Shown here in pieces: positions 34,318 through 43,714 of a stretch of 64,000 bases of DNA. Under the pieces are notes generated by a model that saw only the letters and a list, made by a program, of their open reading frames with translations, had not been told where the DNA came from and did no database searches. Made by a program: the position numbers and the translations under genes. Positions within the stretch are counted from its first letter, which is position 1. Each line of letters begins with the position of its first letter. This DNA comes from Prauserella halophila (GTDB lineage Bacteria > Actinomycetota > Actinomycetes > Mycobacteriales > Pseudonocardiaceae), in the NCBI RefSeq assembly GCF_024171895.1, contig NZ_JAMTCQ010000009.1, positions 285,318 to 349,317 of the forward strand. The letters are read 5' to 3'.

Positions 34318-34629
34318 ATGAGTGGTTACGACGTCGCCCCGGGCGAGCTGCGCGGCGCGGCGGGCTCGATCGACGCCGCGGTGGGCAAGGCCGACGAGCT
34401 GAAGCTCGAAGACATCGTCGGCGATAAGCAGGCCTTCGGCGACGACGCCGTTGCGACCGCCCTCACCGAGTTCTGCACGACGTGGCAGCTCGCCGCGGGC
34501 GTGTTGCAGGACAGCGGCCGCCAGGCCGGGCAGTCGCTCGACGGCGCTGCGACGGGCTACGAACAAGCCGACGAACAGAACACGCTGGATTCGGTGCCGG
34601 GCCTCGGGCCGCAGGTGCCGCCGATGTGA
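34318..34629 (+). CDS. EspC-like type VII secretion-associated protein
   Basis: The 103-residue helical protein belongs to the EspC/WXG-like group. A helix pair has a TTWQLAAG turn (Trp55) and the C-terminal secretion signal Tyr81-x3-Asp85 (YEQAD) is at the expected position after helix 2. TAGGAGTGA lies a few bases before ATG 34318. It should form a heterodimer with the next gene product, 15 bases downstream, and be exported by an ESX-type system encoded elsewhere. No ESX apparatus gene lies in the window. Confidence 0.82.
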   Translation: MSGYDVAPGELRGAAGSIDAAVGKADELKLEDIVGDKQAFGDDAVATALTEFCTTWQLAAGVLQDSGRQAGQSLDGAATGYEQADEQNTLDSVPGLGPQVPPM

Positions 34630-34644
34630 CCGGAAGCGGGCGAC

Positions 34645-36021
34645 ATGGCTGAACTGGGGTCGACCGAGGATCCGAAGGAACTCGTCCCCGGCAATGCGGA
34701 GACCATCGCGAGTGCCGCGACGACGCTGCGGGAGCGGGCGAAGACGTTCTCGGACGTGGCGTCGGATCTCGGCAACGTGCGGATCGAGAACTGGTACGGC
34801 ACGGCGAGTAATCAGTTCTGGGACACGTTCTCCGGCGAGAAGCCGAAGTGGGACAAGGGCGCGTCGGCGTTGAAGTCGGCCGCCAAGACGCTCGACAGCC
34901 ATGCGCAGAGCGTCACGTGGGCCCAGGAACAGGCAGCGGAGGCGATCGCCAAGTACAAGGAGGGCCAGCAGGCCACGGCGAGCGCGCAACAGAGCTACAT
35001 CGACGAACACGGCGTCTCGCCCCACGCTCCCGGGGCGCCCTCCGCGGCAGGCGAGTTCACCGATCCCGGCGAGGCCACCCGGCAGGCGGCGCGGGAGATC
35101 CTGGAACGTGCCCGCAAGCAGCTCACGAACCTCGGCAGTGAGAACGCGAGTGCGATCAAGGCGCAGGGTGGGCATTCGTCCGACGCGCCGGGCTGGCTGA
35201 CCGGTCCCGCCGACTTCGCCTCGCAATCACCGCAGATCAAGGGCAACGTCAACACCGACTCGATGGCGTCGAAGACCCTCATGGACCAGGCGCGTGAGGA
35301 CGGTGGGCGCTGGAACGACCGGTTCGACCGGTACAACCAGTACGGCCACCAGTTCGACACGCCCGAACGGCGCGGTCCGAACGTCGACGTGACCGTCGCC
35401 CAGTCGACGGCCTCCTACGACCTGGGGAAGGCGCAGGTGGCCGGGTCGACCGAGCTCGCCGGTGGCGGCACCGCTTCGGGGTCGGCGAGCGCGAAGCTCG
35501 GCGCCGACGCCAGCGCGGGTATCGGCGTCACCCGCGACGGTCTCAAGGGCACCGCCAAGGCTTCGGTCGGTGGGACCGCGGAGACCAAGGGGCAGATCAA
35601 CTACGGCCCCGCGGAAGTGGGCGGCTCCGGCAAGGCATTCGCGGGCGCCGAAGCGCAGGGCACCGTCGAGGTGGGCGCCGACGGGCTCAAGGCGGGTGCC
35701 AACGCGTTCGCCGGTGCGCGCGCCGAAGGCGAGGTCCACGCCGACGTCGGCGGTGTCGGCGCCGGTGTGAAGGGCGAGGCGTGGGCCGGTGTCGGCGCCG
35801 AGGCCAACGTGCAGGTCGGCATGGACGACGGCAAGTTCGTCATCGGCGGTGAGGCCGGTGCGGCGCTCGGCGTGGGTGGCAAGGTGGGTGGTGAAGTCAC
35901 CGTCGACCCGGGCAAGGTCGCCGACACCGCCCAGGACGCCGGAGACGCCATCGAGGACATCACCGGAGGAGTGAGCGACAAGGCCCGCGACCTCGGCGGG
36001 GCACTGAATCCGTTCGATTAG
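34645..36021 (+). CDS. T7SS substrate with WXG-type N-terminus and Gly/Ala-rich repeat C-terminus
   Basis: The 458-residue protein has an N-terminal helical domain (1-130) with NWYGTASNQFWDTF, matching long T7SS substrates. A linker follows (130-250). The C-terminal domain (about 255-430) consists of alternating small-residue strands (GGTASGSASAKLGADASAGIG, VKGEAWAGVGAEANVQVG), Gly/Ala/Val-rich and without cysteine. This repetitive beta-like domain resembles membrane-inserting or fibre-forming effectors; no enzymatic toxin motif is visible. It sits between an EspC-like partner and a small DcrB-like protein that could be chaperone or immunity (inference). Confidence 0.8.
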   Translation: MAELGSTEDPKELVPGNAETIASAATTLRERAKTFSDVASDLGNVRIENWYGTASNQFWDTFSGEKPKWDKGASALKSAAKTLDSHAQSVTWAQEQAAEAIAKYKEGQQATASAQQSYIDEHGVSPHAPGAPSAAGEFTDPGEATRQAAREILERARKQLTNLGSENASAIKAQGGHSSDAPGWLTGPADFASQSPQIKGNVNTDSMASKTLMDQAREDGGRWNDRFDRYNQYGHQFDTPERRGPNVDVTVAQSTASYDLGKAQVAGSTELAGGGTASGSASAKLGADASAGIGVTRDGLKGTAKASVGGTAETKGQINYGPAEVGGSGKAFAGAEAQGTVEVGADGLKAGANAFAGARAEGEVHADVGGVGAGVKGEAWAGVGAEANVQVGMDDGKFVIGGEAGAALGVGGKVGGEVTVDPGKVADTAQDAGDAIEDITGGVSDKARDLGGALNPFD

Positions 36022-36069
36022 GCGGCACGCCGAGACCTGTGGCTGCGCGCTACGCGAGAAGGAGACCGA

Positions 36070-36555
36070 ATGGCCACGCAACTGCCGGTGCCGCTGGAGC
36101 TGGAACTCCCGGAAGGGTGGACGTCGGCGCCGCCGGACGAGGTGGACGCACCGGGTGCGGCGTTCGTCGGCCTGCACCTGCCCTCGGCCGACGGATTCAC
36201 CGCCAACATCACCGTCTCCGGCAGCATGCGCTCCGGGGACGAGGTTCTCGAGGAAACGGCCGACGAGTCGCTCGAGCGGCTCGCGAGCGCGACGGCAGGT
36301 GCGGCGGAACTGCGGCAGCGTCAGGAGCTCGGGTCGGAGGACACGCCCGGCCTGATGCAGCTGGTGGACCTGACCACCACGGTCGACAACCAGCCGCTGA
36401 AGTTGATCCAGTTCCAGGTGTACCTGCTGCTGCGGGACGTCTCGGACCCGGAGAAGCAGGTCGTCGTGGAGGTCATGCTCACCTGCAAGGAACCGCAGTT
36501 CGATACGGTGCTGCCGGATTTCCGGACCTTCGTGTCGAACATCCGCCCCGCCTGA
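36070..36555 (+). CDS. Small DcrB/LpqN-fold-like protein in the T7SS locus
   Basis: The 161-residue protein lacks a signal peptide. It has the pattern LELPEGWTSAPPDEV, FVGLHLPSADGFTANITVSG, then helix and strand alternation ending VLPDFRTFVSNIRP, which suggests the PsbP/DcrB/LpqN fold. The family is unnamed for me. AAGGAG precedes ATG 36070. It follows the T7SS substrate gene after 48 bases and is probably co-transcribed; a chaperone or immunity role would fit but is inference only. Confidence 0.75.
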   Translation: MATQLPVPLELELPEGWTSAPPDEVDAPGAAFVGLHLPSADGFTANITVSGSMRSGDEVLEETADESLERLASATAGAAELRQRQELGSEDTPGLMQLVDLTTTVDNQPLKLIQFQVYLLLRDVSDPEKQVVVEVMLTCKEPQFDTVLPDFRTFVSNIRPA

Positions 36556-36574
36556 GCGCGACGGCCTCCTTGCG

Positions 36575-36681
36575 CATGTCCTGCACTCAGCACCGCGTGT
36601 CCTGCGCCCGCCCGTCTCCCGGCCGCCACCCCTGATGGACGCGCCGGCGCGCGACTGTTTCCTCTCGCGTGTTCTGCGCCC
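36575..36681. repeat. Composite repeat: family B words plus one family C copy
   Basis: CATGTCCTGC, CGTGTCCTGCGCCCG and CGTGTTCTGCGCCCG surround a ~52-bp family C copy (about 36610-36661) that ends GCGCGCGACTGTTTCC. The same order of modules is seen near 51820-51972. Confidence 0.8.
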
Positions 36682-36720
36682 GTCCGTCGGCGGCCACGGT
36701 GCAGGTGGGCGGGGCCCGGT

Positions 36721-37350
36721 TCAGGAGACGGTGGGCCTGCCGAGGTCGGCAGGAAGCAGGCCGGCCACCTCGGTCAGATAGGCCAGCCCTGCGTCCACAT
36801 CGGACTGTCCGAACGGGCCTTTCTGTTCGTACCACGTCAGCAGCAGGTCGCCTTCGAACCGCACCGGTAGCCCTCGCGCGTTGACGGCGGTGCGCAGGCC
36901 CGGGTTCAGCACCTGCTCGGCGAAGTCCTCGTCGCCGCGGGGCCGGACGTCCTTCTTCGTGGGCGTCATCTGCAGTGTCGGCACCTCGCGTGGGAGCCGC
37001 ACGGTGAAGACGCGGTAGTAGTGCGAGTAGGTCTTCCGTTCTCCGACCGTCATCGGCGTGGGCGTGTACGCCAGGCACGTGAACTCGCGGCCGGCGGTCA
37101 CGCCGTGGAGCAGGTCCCGGGAGATGCGGTTGCGTGCCGTCTGGGTGAACGGGAAGCCGGTGAACCGGTCGGCGTAGCCGGTCTCCTCCGCCTGGTACGT
37201 CCAGCCGCGTTGCCGGGCGAGTTCGGCCAGCTCGGGGCCCGAGTCGTGGCGCTGCGAGTCGTCGCGCCGACGGTTGCGCAGCATCAGCGCGACGGCCACC
37301 GCCACGATCGCGGCGAACACGACGACGAACAGGATCGGCGTGAGAACGTC
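36721..37350 (-). CDS. Single-pass membrane protein of unknown function
   Basis: The 209-residue product has one N-terminal transmembrane helix (about 6-24), then RNRRRD, then a soluble domain with RGWTYQAEETGYADRF and FTGFPFTQTARNRISRDLL, and ends EVAGLLPADLGRP. It should face the cytosol with an N-terminal anchor. I do not recognise a named family. The gene stands alone, divergent from the urease genes and convergent with the T7SS locus; the larger open frame that continues upstream of ATG 37350 is antisense to ureC and not coding. Confidence 0.7.
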   Translation of the reverse strand, partial: DVLTPILFVVVFAAIVAVAVALMLRNRRRDDSQRHDSGPELAELARQRGWTYQAEETGYADRFTGFPFTQTARNRISRDLLHGVTAGREFTCLAYTPTPMTVGERKTYSHYYRVFTVRLPREVPTLQMTPTKKDVRPRGDEDFAEQVLNPGLRTAVNARGLPVRFEGDLLLTWYEQKGPFGQSDVDAGLAYLTEVAGLLPADLGRPTVS

Positions 37351-37599
37351 CATGCCGGCTCCAACACCTCGGGTAGGGGAGACCTCGGGTTGAGGACACC
37401 GTGCACCCTGCCATCCCACGGGGCCGGTGTGTGTGCGCCGCGGGCCGTGATCACGTGGCGTTTCGCATCGCGACCCGGCATCCGGCGTGCGACCCGGCGT
37501 GCGGTGGAGTCCCGTACCGGACGTGGGGCATGCCGCACCCGTGTTAAGGCTGCGTTTCCACGCCGGGTGCGGCCGCCGCGGCAGTGGTAGACACATCCC

Positions 37600-37902
37600 A
37601 TGCATCTGAGTCCCCAGGAGCGCGACAAGCTGCTCGTGCACGTCGCGGCCGACGTCGCACGCAGGCGGTTCGAGCGTGGTCTGCGGCTGAACCATCCCGA
37701 GTCCGTCGCGCTGATCACCGACCACGTGATCGAGGGCGCGAGGGACGGCCGCACCGTCAGCGAGCTCATGTCGTCCGGTCGTGAGGTCCTCACCCGTGAC
37801 CAGGTTCTCGACGGTGTTCCCGAGCTGCTCGACTCCGTTCAGGTCGAGGCCACGTTCCCGGACGGGACGAAACTCGTCACCGTCCACGACCCGATCGTCT
37901 AG
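37600..37902 (+). CDS. ureA: Urease subunit gamma
   Basis: The 100-residue structural subunit has the family pattern [44 protein letters not shown] and the C-terminal [18 protein letters not shown]. It forms part of the cytosolic (alpha-beta-gamma)3 urease. TAGACA lies six bases before ATG 37600, possibly leaderless. It starts the ureABCFGD operon and is ten bases from ureB. Confidence 0.96.
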   Translation: MHLSPQERDKLLVHVAADVARRRFERGLRLNHPESVALITDHVIEGARDGRTVSELMSSGREVLTRDQVLDGVPELLDSVQVEATFPDGTKLVTVHDPIV

Positions 37903-37912
37903 GAGACCCGCG

Positions 37913-38209
37913 ATGACCCCAGGGGAGATCATCCCGGCAGGTGGTGCGGTCGAGCTCAACCCCGGCAGGGAGTGGACGACCGTGCGAGTGCGCAACACCG
38001 GGGACCGGCCCGTGCAGGTCGGATCGCATTTCGAGTTCGCAAGGGCCAACAGCGGTCTCGAATTCGATCGCACGGCCGCGGAGGGCAAGCGACTGGATGT
38101 TCCCGCGGGCACCGCCGTGCGGTTCGAGCCGGGAGTGGACCGCGAGGTGGACCTCGTGCCGCTTGCGGGCACGCGGACGGTTCCCGGACTGCAACGGAGG
38201 GGCGCATGA
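37913..38209 (+). CDS. ureB: Urease subunit beta
   Basis: The 98-residue subunit begins [20 protein letters not shown] and carries [17 protein letters not shown] (family VxNTGDRPIQVGSHYHFxE) and the end [19 protein letters not shown], both typical of UreB. In the pattern [14 protein letters not shown] the usual HFxEVN is slightly changed. GGAGAC precedes ATG 37913. The stop overlaps the ureC start (ATGA), indicating translational coupling. Confidence 0.94.
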   Translation: MTPGEIIPAGGAVELNPGREWTTVRVRNTGDRPVQVGSHFEFARANSGLEFDRTAAEGKRLDVPAGTAVRFEPGVDREVDLVPLAGTRTVPGLQRRGA

Positions 38210-39936
38210 ACAGGGAAATCGACCGGGCGCGGTACGCCGAACTGTTCGGACCGACCGTCGGCGACCGGGTGCGCCTCGCGGATACCGAGCTGCTGATCGA
38301 GGTCACCGAGGACCGCAGCGTGGGCGCGTCCGGATCGGGCGACGAGGTGATGTTCGGCGGCGGCAAGGTGATCCGCGAGTCGATGGGCCAGGCGACCGTC
38401 ACCCGGGCCGAGGGCGCGCCGGACCTCATCATCACGGGCGCGCTGATCCTCGACCACTGGGGCGTCGTCAAGGCCGACGTCGGCGTGCGCGGCGGTCGCA
38501 TCGTCGGGATCGGTAAGGCGGGCAACCCGGACACGATGGACGGTGTCGACCCGGCTCTCGTCATCGGACCGTCCACGGAGGTCATCGCGGGGAACGGCCG
38601 GATCCTCACGGCCGGCGGCATCGACTGCCACGTGCATTTCGTCTGTCCGCAGTTGACGGAGACGGCGCTGGCGTCCGGGCTGACGACCCTCATCGGCGGC
38701 GGAACGGGCCCGGCGGAGGGCAGCAAGGCCACCACGGTCACACCCGGCGCCTGGAACCTCGGCCGGATGCTGCAGGCGATGGACGACCAGCCGGTCAACG
38801 TGCTGTTGCTGGGCAAGGGCAACACGGTGCGATCCGACGCGCTGCGCGAGCAGCTCGTCGCGGGTGCCGGCGGGTTCAAGCTGCACGAGGACTGGGGCAC
38901 GACACCGGCGGCGATCGACGCCTGCCTGACGGTCGCCGACGAATCCGGCGTGCAGGTGGCAATCCACACGGACACCCTCAACGAGGCGGGTTTCGTCGAG
39001 TCGACCATCGACGCGATCGGCGGCCGGTCCATCAACGCGTACCACACCGAGGGTGCGGGCGGCGGTCACGCGCCGGACATCATCACGGTGGCGGGCCTGC
39101 CGAACGTGTTGCCGTCGTCGACCAATCCGACGCGCCCGCACACGGTGAACACCGTCGACGAACACCTCGACATGCTCATCGTGTGCCACCACCTCAACCC
39201 GTCGGTGCCGGAGGACCTGGCCTTTGCCGAGAGCCGTATCCGGCCCAGCACGATCGCGGCCGAGGACGTGCTCCACGACGTCGGCGCGATCTCGATGATC
39301 GGGTCCGATTCGCAGGCCATGGGCCGGATCGGCGAGGTCGTGATCCGCACGTGGCAGACGGCACACGCGATGAAGCACCGTCGTGGCGCGATGCCCGGTG
39401 ACGGCGTGGGATCCGGCGCGGACAACCTGCGCGCACGCCGCTATGTCGCGAAGTACACGATCAACCCGGCGATCGCGCACGGGCTGGACCGCGAGGTCGG
39501 CTCGGTCGAGGTGGGCAAACTCGCGGACCTGGTGTTGTGGGACCCGAAGTTCTTCGGTGTCCGCCCGCACGCGGTGCTCAAAGGCGGCTCCATCGTGTGG
39601 GCGCAGCTGGGCGATGCGAACGCGTCGATCCCGACGCCGCAACCGTACTACGGACGGCCGATGTACGGCGCCTCCGGCGCGGTGGCGGCAGAGTCGAGCC
39701 TGCACTTCGTCTCCGAATCGGCGGGCGCCGACCTGGCCGACCGGTGGCGGCTGCGGAGCGACCTCGCGACGATCTCGGACACTCGCGGTGTCACGAAGTC
39801 GGACATGGTGCTCAACGATGCCACGCCGGACATCGACGTCGACCCGGACAGTTTCGCGGTGCGCGTCGACGGCGAGCTCGTCGAACCCGCACCTGCGGAA
39901 GAACTGCCCATGGCCCAGCGCTACTTCCTGTTCTGA
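38206..39936 (+). CDS. ureC: Urease subunit alpha
   Basis: The 576-residue catalytic subunit holds the two-nickel site. All ligands are visible: His142, His144 (GGIDCHVHF), carbamylated Lys225 ([10 protein letters not shown]), His254 ([10 protein letters not shown]), His280 ([11 protein letters not shown]) and Asp368 (GSDSQAMG). The flap Cys327-His328-His329 is also intact. Each number is 8 above K. aerogenes UreC as I recall it, so there are no gaps in the core. It should hydrolyse urea to ammonia and carbamate. Start ATG 38206 overlaps ureB. Confidence 0.98.
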   Translation: MNREIDRARYAELFGPTVGDRVRLADTELLIEVTEDRSVGASGSGDEVMFGGGKVIRESMGQATVTRAEGAPDLIITGALILDHWGVVKADVGVRGGRIVGIGKAGNPDTMDGVDPALVIGPSTEVIAGNGRILTAGGIDCHVHFVCPQLTETALASGLTTLIGGGTGPAEGSKATTVTPGAWNLGRMLQAMDDQPVNVLLLGKGNTVRSDALREQLVAGAGGFKLHEDWGTTPAAIDACLTVADESGVQVAIHTDTLNEAGFVESTIDAIGGRSINAYHTEGAGGGHAPDIITVAGLPNVLPSSTNPTRPHTVNTVDEHLDMLIVCHHLNPSVPEDLAFAESRIRPSTIAAEDVLHDVGAISMIGSDSQAMGRIGEVVIRTWQTAHAMKHRRGAMPGDGVGSGADNLRARRYVAKYTINPAIAHGLDREVGSVEVGKLADLVLWDPKFFGVRPHAVLKGGSIVWAQLGDANASIPTPQPYYGRPMYGASGAVAAESSLHFVSESAGADLADRWRLRSDLATISDTRGVTKSDMVLNDATPDIDVDPDSFAVRVDGELVEPAPAEELPMAQRYFLF

Positions 39937-39945
39937 GCTGGCCGA

Positions 39946-40671
39946 ATGTCGATGACGGACTCCACGGAACCGGTCCCGGTGCGTTCGGGTGCGGTATCGC
40001 TGATCCTGGCCGATTCACGGTTCCCGGGCGGCGGTCACGTGCATTCCGGCGGGCTCGAAGAAGCCGTCGAACGCGGGCTGATCCACGGTACGGCGGATCT
40101 GCGGCCGTTCCTGGCAGGCAGGTTGCGTGCGACCGGGGAACTGACCGCGGTGTTCGCCGCCGCGGCCGCCCACGCCGCCGCACGAGGCGTCACGCGCCGG
40201 CACTGGGCCGTGCTGGACTCCGAGTTCGACGCACGGACGCCGTCGGCCGCACAGCGCGAGGCATCGCGCGCACAGGGACGCGGGACCGCGCGCGCGGCGA
40301 GCGCCGGGTGGCCGTCCCCGGTGCTGCGTGAACTGCTGGCCGAAACTCCGCGTCCGCACCACCCGGTGATCCTCGGTGTGATCACCGGCATGTCCGGTGG
40401 AAGGCCCGTCGACGCCGCGTCGACGGCGGCCTACCTTGCGGTGAGTGGACCCGCGAGTGCGGCCGTCCGCTTGCTCGGCCTCGACCCGCTCGCGGTGAAC
40501 GGGATCGTGGCGAATCTGTCGCGCGCGCTCGACGATGTCGCCGGGCGCGCCGCTGCCGTCGCGGGCGACGACCCGCGTGACCTTCCCGCACCAGGTGCCC
40601 CGGCGCTCGATCTGCTCGCCGAGGCCCAGCTGCGGCATCACAAGGAAGAGGTGCGTCTCTTTGCCAGCTGA
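39946..40671 (+). CDS. ureF: Urease accessory protein UreF
   Basis: The 241-residue all-helical chaperone is needed for nickel insertion, in complex with UreD and UreG. It has the family opening [47 protein letters not shown] (shown in part) and the C-terminal [20 protein letters not shown] 39946 is used; ATG 39952 is a close alternative. Its last 11 bases overlap the ureG start, so the two are coupled. Confidence 0.93.
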   Translation: MSMTDSTEPVPVRSGAVSLILADSRFPGGGHVHSGGLEEAVERGLIHGTADLRPFLAGRLRATGELTAVFAAAAAHAAARGVTRRHWAVLDSEFDARTPSAAQREASRAQGRGTARAASAGWPSPVLRELLAETPRPHHPVILGVITGMSGGRPVDAASTAAYLAVSGPASAAVRLLGLDPLAVNGIVANLSRALDDVAGRAAAVAGDDPRDLPAPGAPALDLLAEAQLRHHKEEVRLFAS

Positions 40672-41401
40672 ACCCGACCACGACGATCACGACGGTCACG
40701 ACCACGGCGGCCACGGTCACGGCCATGTGCACCCGGTGAACTTCGACCCGACCGCGGCCGAACCGGACCCGTTCGATGCCGCCCCGGAGGGTGGCCGTGC
40801 CTGCCGCATCGGCATCGGCGGCCCGGTCGGCAGCGGAAAGACGGCATTGACGGCCGCGCTGTGCCGCACGCTCGGCGAGGAGCTGAATCTGGCCGTCGTC
40901 ACCAACGACATCTACACCACCGAGGACGCCGACTACCTGCGCAAAGCGGGTGTGTTGGACCCGTCGCGCATCGAGGCGGTCCAGACCGGCGCCTGTCCGC
41001 ACACGGCGATCCGGGACGACATCACCGCCAACCTCGACGCGGTCGACGAACTCGAGGAGCGGTTCCCCGGCCTGGACCTGGTGATCATCGAGAGCGGCGG
41101 TGACAACCTCACGGCCGTGTTCAGCCGCGGGCTCGTCGACAGCCAGGTGTTCGTCGTCGACGTCGCGGGTGGCGACAAGGTGCCGCGCAAGGGCGGTCCC
41201 GGCGTGACGACCGCCGATCTGCTGGTCATCAACAAGATCGACATCGCCCACCTGGTGGGAGCGGACATGGACGTGATGACCTCCGATGCCCACCGCATGC
41301 GCGGCGAGCTGCCGGTGATCACGCAGTCACTCGTGGACACTCCGGGCGCCCCGGCCGTCTCCGACTGGGTGCGTTCGTTGCTCCCGATCACGACGGCGTG
41401 A
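40661..41401 (+). CDS. ureG: Urease accessory GTPase UreG with His-rich head and TTG start
   Basis: The 246-residue SIMIBI GTPase delivers nickel. The P-loop is [13 protein letters not shown], followed by [14 protein letters not shown], the nickel-site CPH in [17 protein letters not shown] and the guanine motif VINKIDIA. The first 25 residues are rich in His and Asp ([18 protein letters not shown]), a nickel-binding head. The best start is TTG 40661, ten bases after AAGGAAGAGG; no ATG or GTG lies upstream in frame that keeps the head. The His-rich head could partly stand in for UreE, which is missing from this operon. Confidence 0.93.
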   Translation: MPAEPDHDDHDGHDHGGHGHGHVHPVNFDPTAAEPDPFDAAPEGGRACRIGIGGPVGSGKTALTAALCRTLGEELNLAVVTNDIYTTEDADYLRKAGVLDPSRIEAVQTGACPHTAIRDDITANLDAVDELEERFPGLDLVIIESGGDNLTAVFSRGLVDSQVFVVDVAGGDKVPRKGGPGVTTADLLVINKIDIAHLVGADMDVMTSDAHRMRGELPVITQSLVDTPGAPAVSDWVRSLLPITTA

Positions 41402-41423
41402 TGATGCCGACGGCGAGGCGGCG

Positions 41424-42167
41424 GTGAAGGCGACGGCGCACCTGACGGCCGAGTTCGACCCGGTCACGGGACGTACCGTGCTGCGTCGGCTCCGGTCGAT
41501 GGCGCCGTTGACGCTGCTGCCGAAACGCGGTGCCGGCGATGTGGCGCTCGTGCACCTCGTGAACTCGGCCACCGCACCGCTCGGCGGGGACGAACTCGCG
41601 CTGCACGTGCGGGTCGGCCCGGGCGCGAGGCTGCGACTGTCCGGCGTGGCCGCCACGCTCGCACTGCCCGGCCAGCGTGGTGGTGCGGGCACGATGGCGG
41701 TGCACGCCGAGGTCGCGGAGGGCGGGCGGCTCGATTACCTGCCCGAGCCGACGGTCGTCACCGCCCGCGCGCGGCACCACGCGCTGCTGACCGCGGAGCT
41801 CGCCGCCGACGCCCGGCTGCGCACGCGCGAAGTGCTGGTCCTCGGCAGGGACGGCGAACGGCCCGGCGAGCTGACGACGGCGATGCACGTCACGCGTGGT
41901 GAGGTGCCGGTGCTGCGGCAGGAACTGACGATCGGCGACGCGCTGCTCGACGGGAGTTCGGCGTACCTGGCCGGGCGACGAGTACTCGGTACGGAGGTCG
42001 TCGTGGCCGGATCCGACGGTGCGGTCGAGCCGGTGTCGGGGCAGTGGTGGTCGCTCACCCCGCTGCCCGCGGGCGGCGCGCTCGCGACGGTGCTGGCCGA
42101 GGACGCGGTCACCGCGGAACGGGAGCTGGCCGAAGCGGTGAGCCACCACCCGGCCCCGATCGGGTGA
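41424..42167 (+). CDS. ureD: Urease accessory protein UreD (UreH)
   Basis: The 247-residue beta-rich scaffold carries nickel from UreG-UreF to apo-urease. Motifs are AHLTAEFDPVTGRTVL, PLTLLPKRGAGDVALVHLVN, GRLDYLPEPTVVTARARH and LRTREVLVLGRDGERPGE. GTG 41424 is preceded by GGCGAGGCGGCG. It ends the operon, with a terminator hairpin 21 bases after the stop. Confidence 0.92.
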   Translation: MKATAHLTAEFDPVTGRTVLRRLRSMAPLTLLPKRGAGDVALVHLVNSATAPLGGDELALHVRVGPGARLRLSGVAATLALPGQRGGAGTMAVHAEVAEGGRLDYLPEPTVVTARARHHALLTAELAADARLRTREVLVLGRDGERPGELTTAMHVTRGEVPVLRQELTIGDALLDGSSAYLAGRRVLGTEVVVAGSDGAVEPVSGQWWSLTPLPAGGALATVLAEDAVTAERELAEAVSHHPAPIG

Positions 42168-42187
42168 TCGGCTCCGCGTTCGACTCC

Positions 42188-42218
42188 GGCAGCGGCCGGA
42201 TGCGGTGCGGCCGCTGCC
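42188..42218 (+). terminator. Urease operon terminator
   Basis: GGCAGCGGCCG (42188-42198) pairs perfectly with CGGCCGCTGCC (42208-42218) over nine bases, just after ureD. Confidence 0.8.
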
Positions 42219-42368
42219 CGCGTGATCGTGGCGGCGGTCACCGGTCGGGAGGTTTCGCGCGGGCAGGTGCAGGCCCTAACGTCACAGCCCAGGTGCGGTG
42301 GGGCCACGGCCGGGGCATCGTGTTCGGGCACCCACGGAGGGCACGGTCGGCGTTCGCGGGAGGTTGGC

Positions 42369-43040
42369 ATGGCGGAACTGGATGACGTCAGCGGTGCGGC
42401 GGTGCGGTTGCCGGACATGCGGGTCTCCTACGAGGCGGAGACGCTCGACGAGGACGCGCTCGCGCCGACCTGGCACGAGCAGCTTCAACGGTGGCTGGAC
42501 ATCGCCGTCGACGCGGGGCTGCCGGAGCCGAACGCGATGGTCCTCGCGACGGCCGACGCCGACGGGATGCCGTCGTCGCGGACGGTGCTGTGCAAGGGCC
42601 TCGACGAGCGCGGCATCGTCTTCTACACGAACTACACGTCGGCCAAGAGTCACGACCTGACGTCGACGCGCTTCGCCTCGGTGACCTTTCCCTGGTATCC
42701 GCTGCAACGGCAGGTGACCGTGCGCGGCGAGGTGGAGAAGGCGGGCGCCGAGGAGACCGCGGCGTACTGGCGCAGCAGGCCGCGCGGTTCCCAGCTGGGG
42801 GCGTGGGCCTCGCCGCAGTCGACGCGGGTCGGGAATCGGGAAGCGCTGGACAACCATCTTGCGGCGATCGAGCGCCGGTTCGCCGACGTCGAGGAGATCC
42901 CCGTGCCGCCGCACTGGGGTGGTTGGCGAGTACGTCCGGTGAGCGCCGAGTTCTGGCAGGGCCGTAAGGACCGCCTGCACGACCGCCTGCGCTACGTCCG
43001 CACGGACGACACCTGGCGCATCGACCGCATCGCCCCCTGA
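42369..43040 (+). CDS. pdxH: Pyridoxamine 5'-phosphate oxidase
   Basis: The 223-residue FMN enzyme makes pyridoxal 5'-phosphate. Family motifs are PNAMVLATADADGMPSSRTVLCKG, FYTNYTSAKSHDL, FPWYPLQRQVTVRGEVEK, RPRGSQLGAWASPQS and the C-terminal FWQGRKDRLHDRLRY. GGGAGGTTGGC precedes ATG 42369. It stands alone after the urease terminator and is followed by a family A repeat block. The PLP it makes serves SerC and other enzymes. Confidence 0.96.
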   Translation: MAELDDVSGAAVRLPDMRVSYEAETLDEDALAPTWHEQLQRWLDIAVDAGLPEPNAMVLATADADGMPSSRTVLCKGLDERGIVFYTNYTSAKSHDLTSTRFASVTFPWYPLQRQVTVRGEVEKAGAEETAAYWRSRPRGSQLGAWASPQSTRVGNREALDNHLAAIERRFADVEEIPVPPHWGGWRVRPVSAEFWQGRKDRLHDRLRYVRTDDTWRIDRIAP

Positions 43041-43068
43041 ACCCCGTTTCGGCCCCGCCCAGTGCCCC

Positions 43069-43146
43069 GCTCAGTGCCCCGAAGGGCACCTTGGGGGCGT
43101 TGAGTGCCCCGAAGGTGCCCTTTGGGGCACTCAACGCCCCGAATCT
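43069..43146. repeat. Family A palindrome block downstream of pdxH
   Basis: Two CCCCGAAGG-type palindromes follow each other; the second (about 43099-43134) extends to GTTGAGTGCCCC and its complement GGGGCACTCAAC. A third half unit (CGCCCCGAATCTTCCCC) ends the block. Confidence 0.9.
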
Positions 43147-43276
43147 TCCCCTCGCGGTGGTTCAGAGCGGGGACGGTCCGTCGCACCCGGTGCAGCCACC
43201 GTGCACCCCGGGCAGCTTCGGGTGTCCGGGGTTGGCGATTATGGTCCGTGGTGGTCGACGTGGGAGGTGATCATTG

Positions 43277-43690
43277 ATGGAAGCGCTACCCGGGGTACTC
43301 GCGGTGATCGTGAGCCTGCTGGTGTGCGGCGTCGCGGTGTACAAGTCGACCGAATCGGCCGCAGGCGGTGTCCTGGAACGCAACACCGGGACCGGGATCC
43401 GCACCCGCGCGACACAGGTGTCGGACGAGGCCTGGCACGCCGCTCACGAGGCGGCGCTGCCCGCCGCGAAGAAGGCGTTGCAGGTCGGCTACGTCGGGGC
43501 GGGACTCGGCGTGCTCGGTCTGGTGGCGTTGCTCGTCACCGGTCTGCCGATCCTGCTCGGGATGATCGCGCCCGGAATCTGTCAGCTCGTCCAGCTCGGT
43601 TACGTCGGCTACGCGACCTCGCTCGCCAACCGCGCCGCTCGTGCCGATCGGACCGCGGCCCGAGTGAGCAGGACCATCGGCCACAACTAG
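43277..43690 (+). CDS. SdpI-like small membrane protein
   Basis: The 137-residue protein has an N-terminal helix (about 5-24), the motif RNTGTGIRTRATQVSDEAWHAAHE and two further helices (about 72-90 and 95-118). The GIRT...SDEAWxxxH pattern is the SdpI/YhfL-family core, here shorter and with fewer helices than B. subtilis SdpI. In B. subtilis SdpI gives immunity to the SDP toxin; here a general envelope role is more cautious. GGGAGGTGAT precedes ATG 43277. It lies 24 bases before an MFS gene. Confidence 0.78.
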   Translation: MEALPGVLAVIVSLLVCGVAVYKSTESAAGGVLERNTGTGIRTRATQVSDEAWHAAHEAALPAAKKALQVGYVGAGLGVLGLVALLVTGLPILLGMIAPGICQLVQLGYVGYATSLANRAARADRTAARVSRTIGHN

Positions 43691-43709
43691 TTAGTTGTCG
43701 TACGCTAAC
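43690..43709. promoter_or_regulatory. TACGCT promoter box with GTTAG/CTAAC inverted repeat
   Basis: GTTAG (43690-43694) and CTAAC (43705-43709) flank the -10-like TACGCT (43701-43706), eight bases before the MFS start. Confidence 0.5.
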
Positions 43710-43714
43710 GAGTT

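Noticed and set aside
36721-39705. 994-codon open frame on the minus strand across ureABC
   Set aside because: Only the last 209 codons (to ATG 37350) look like a protein. The rest is antisense to ureABC, whose active-site residues are intact; the frame is open because of high G+C.
42388-43134. Minus-strand frame starting with SAPKGTFGALNAPKVPFGAL
   Set aside because: The start is encoded by family A palindromes and the rest is antisense to pdxH.
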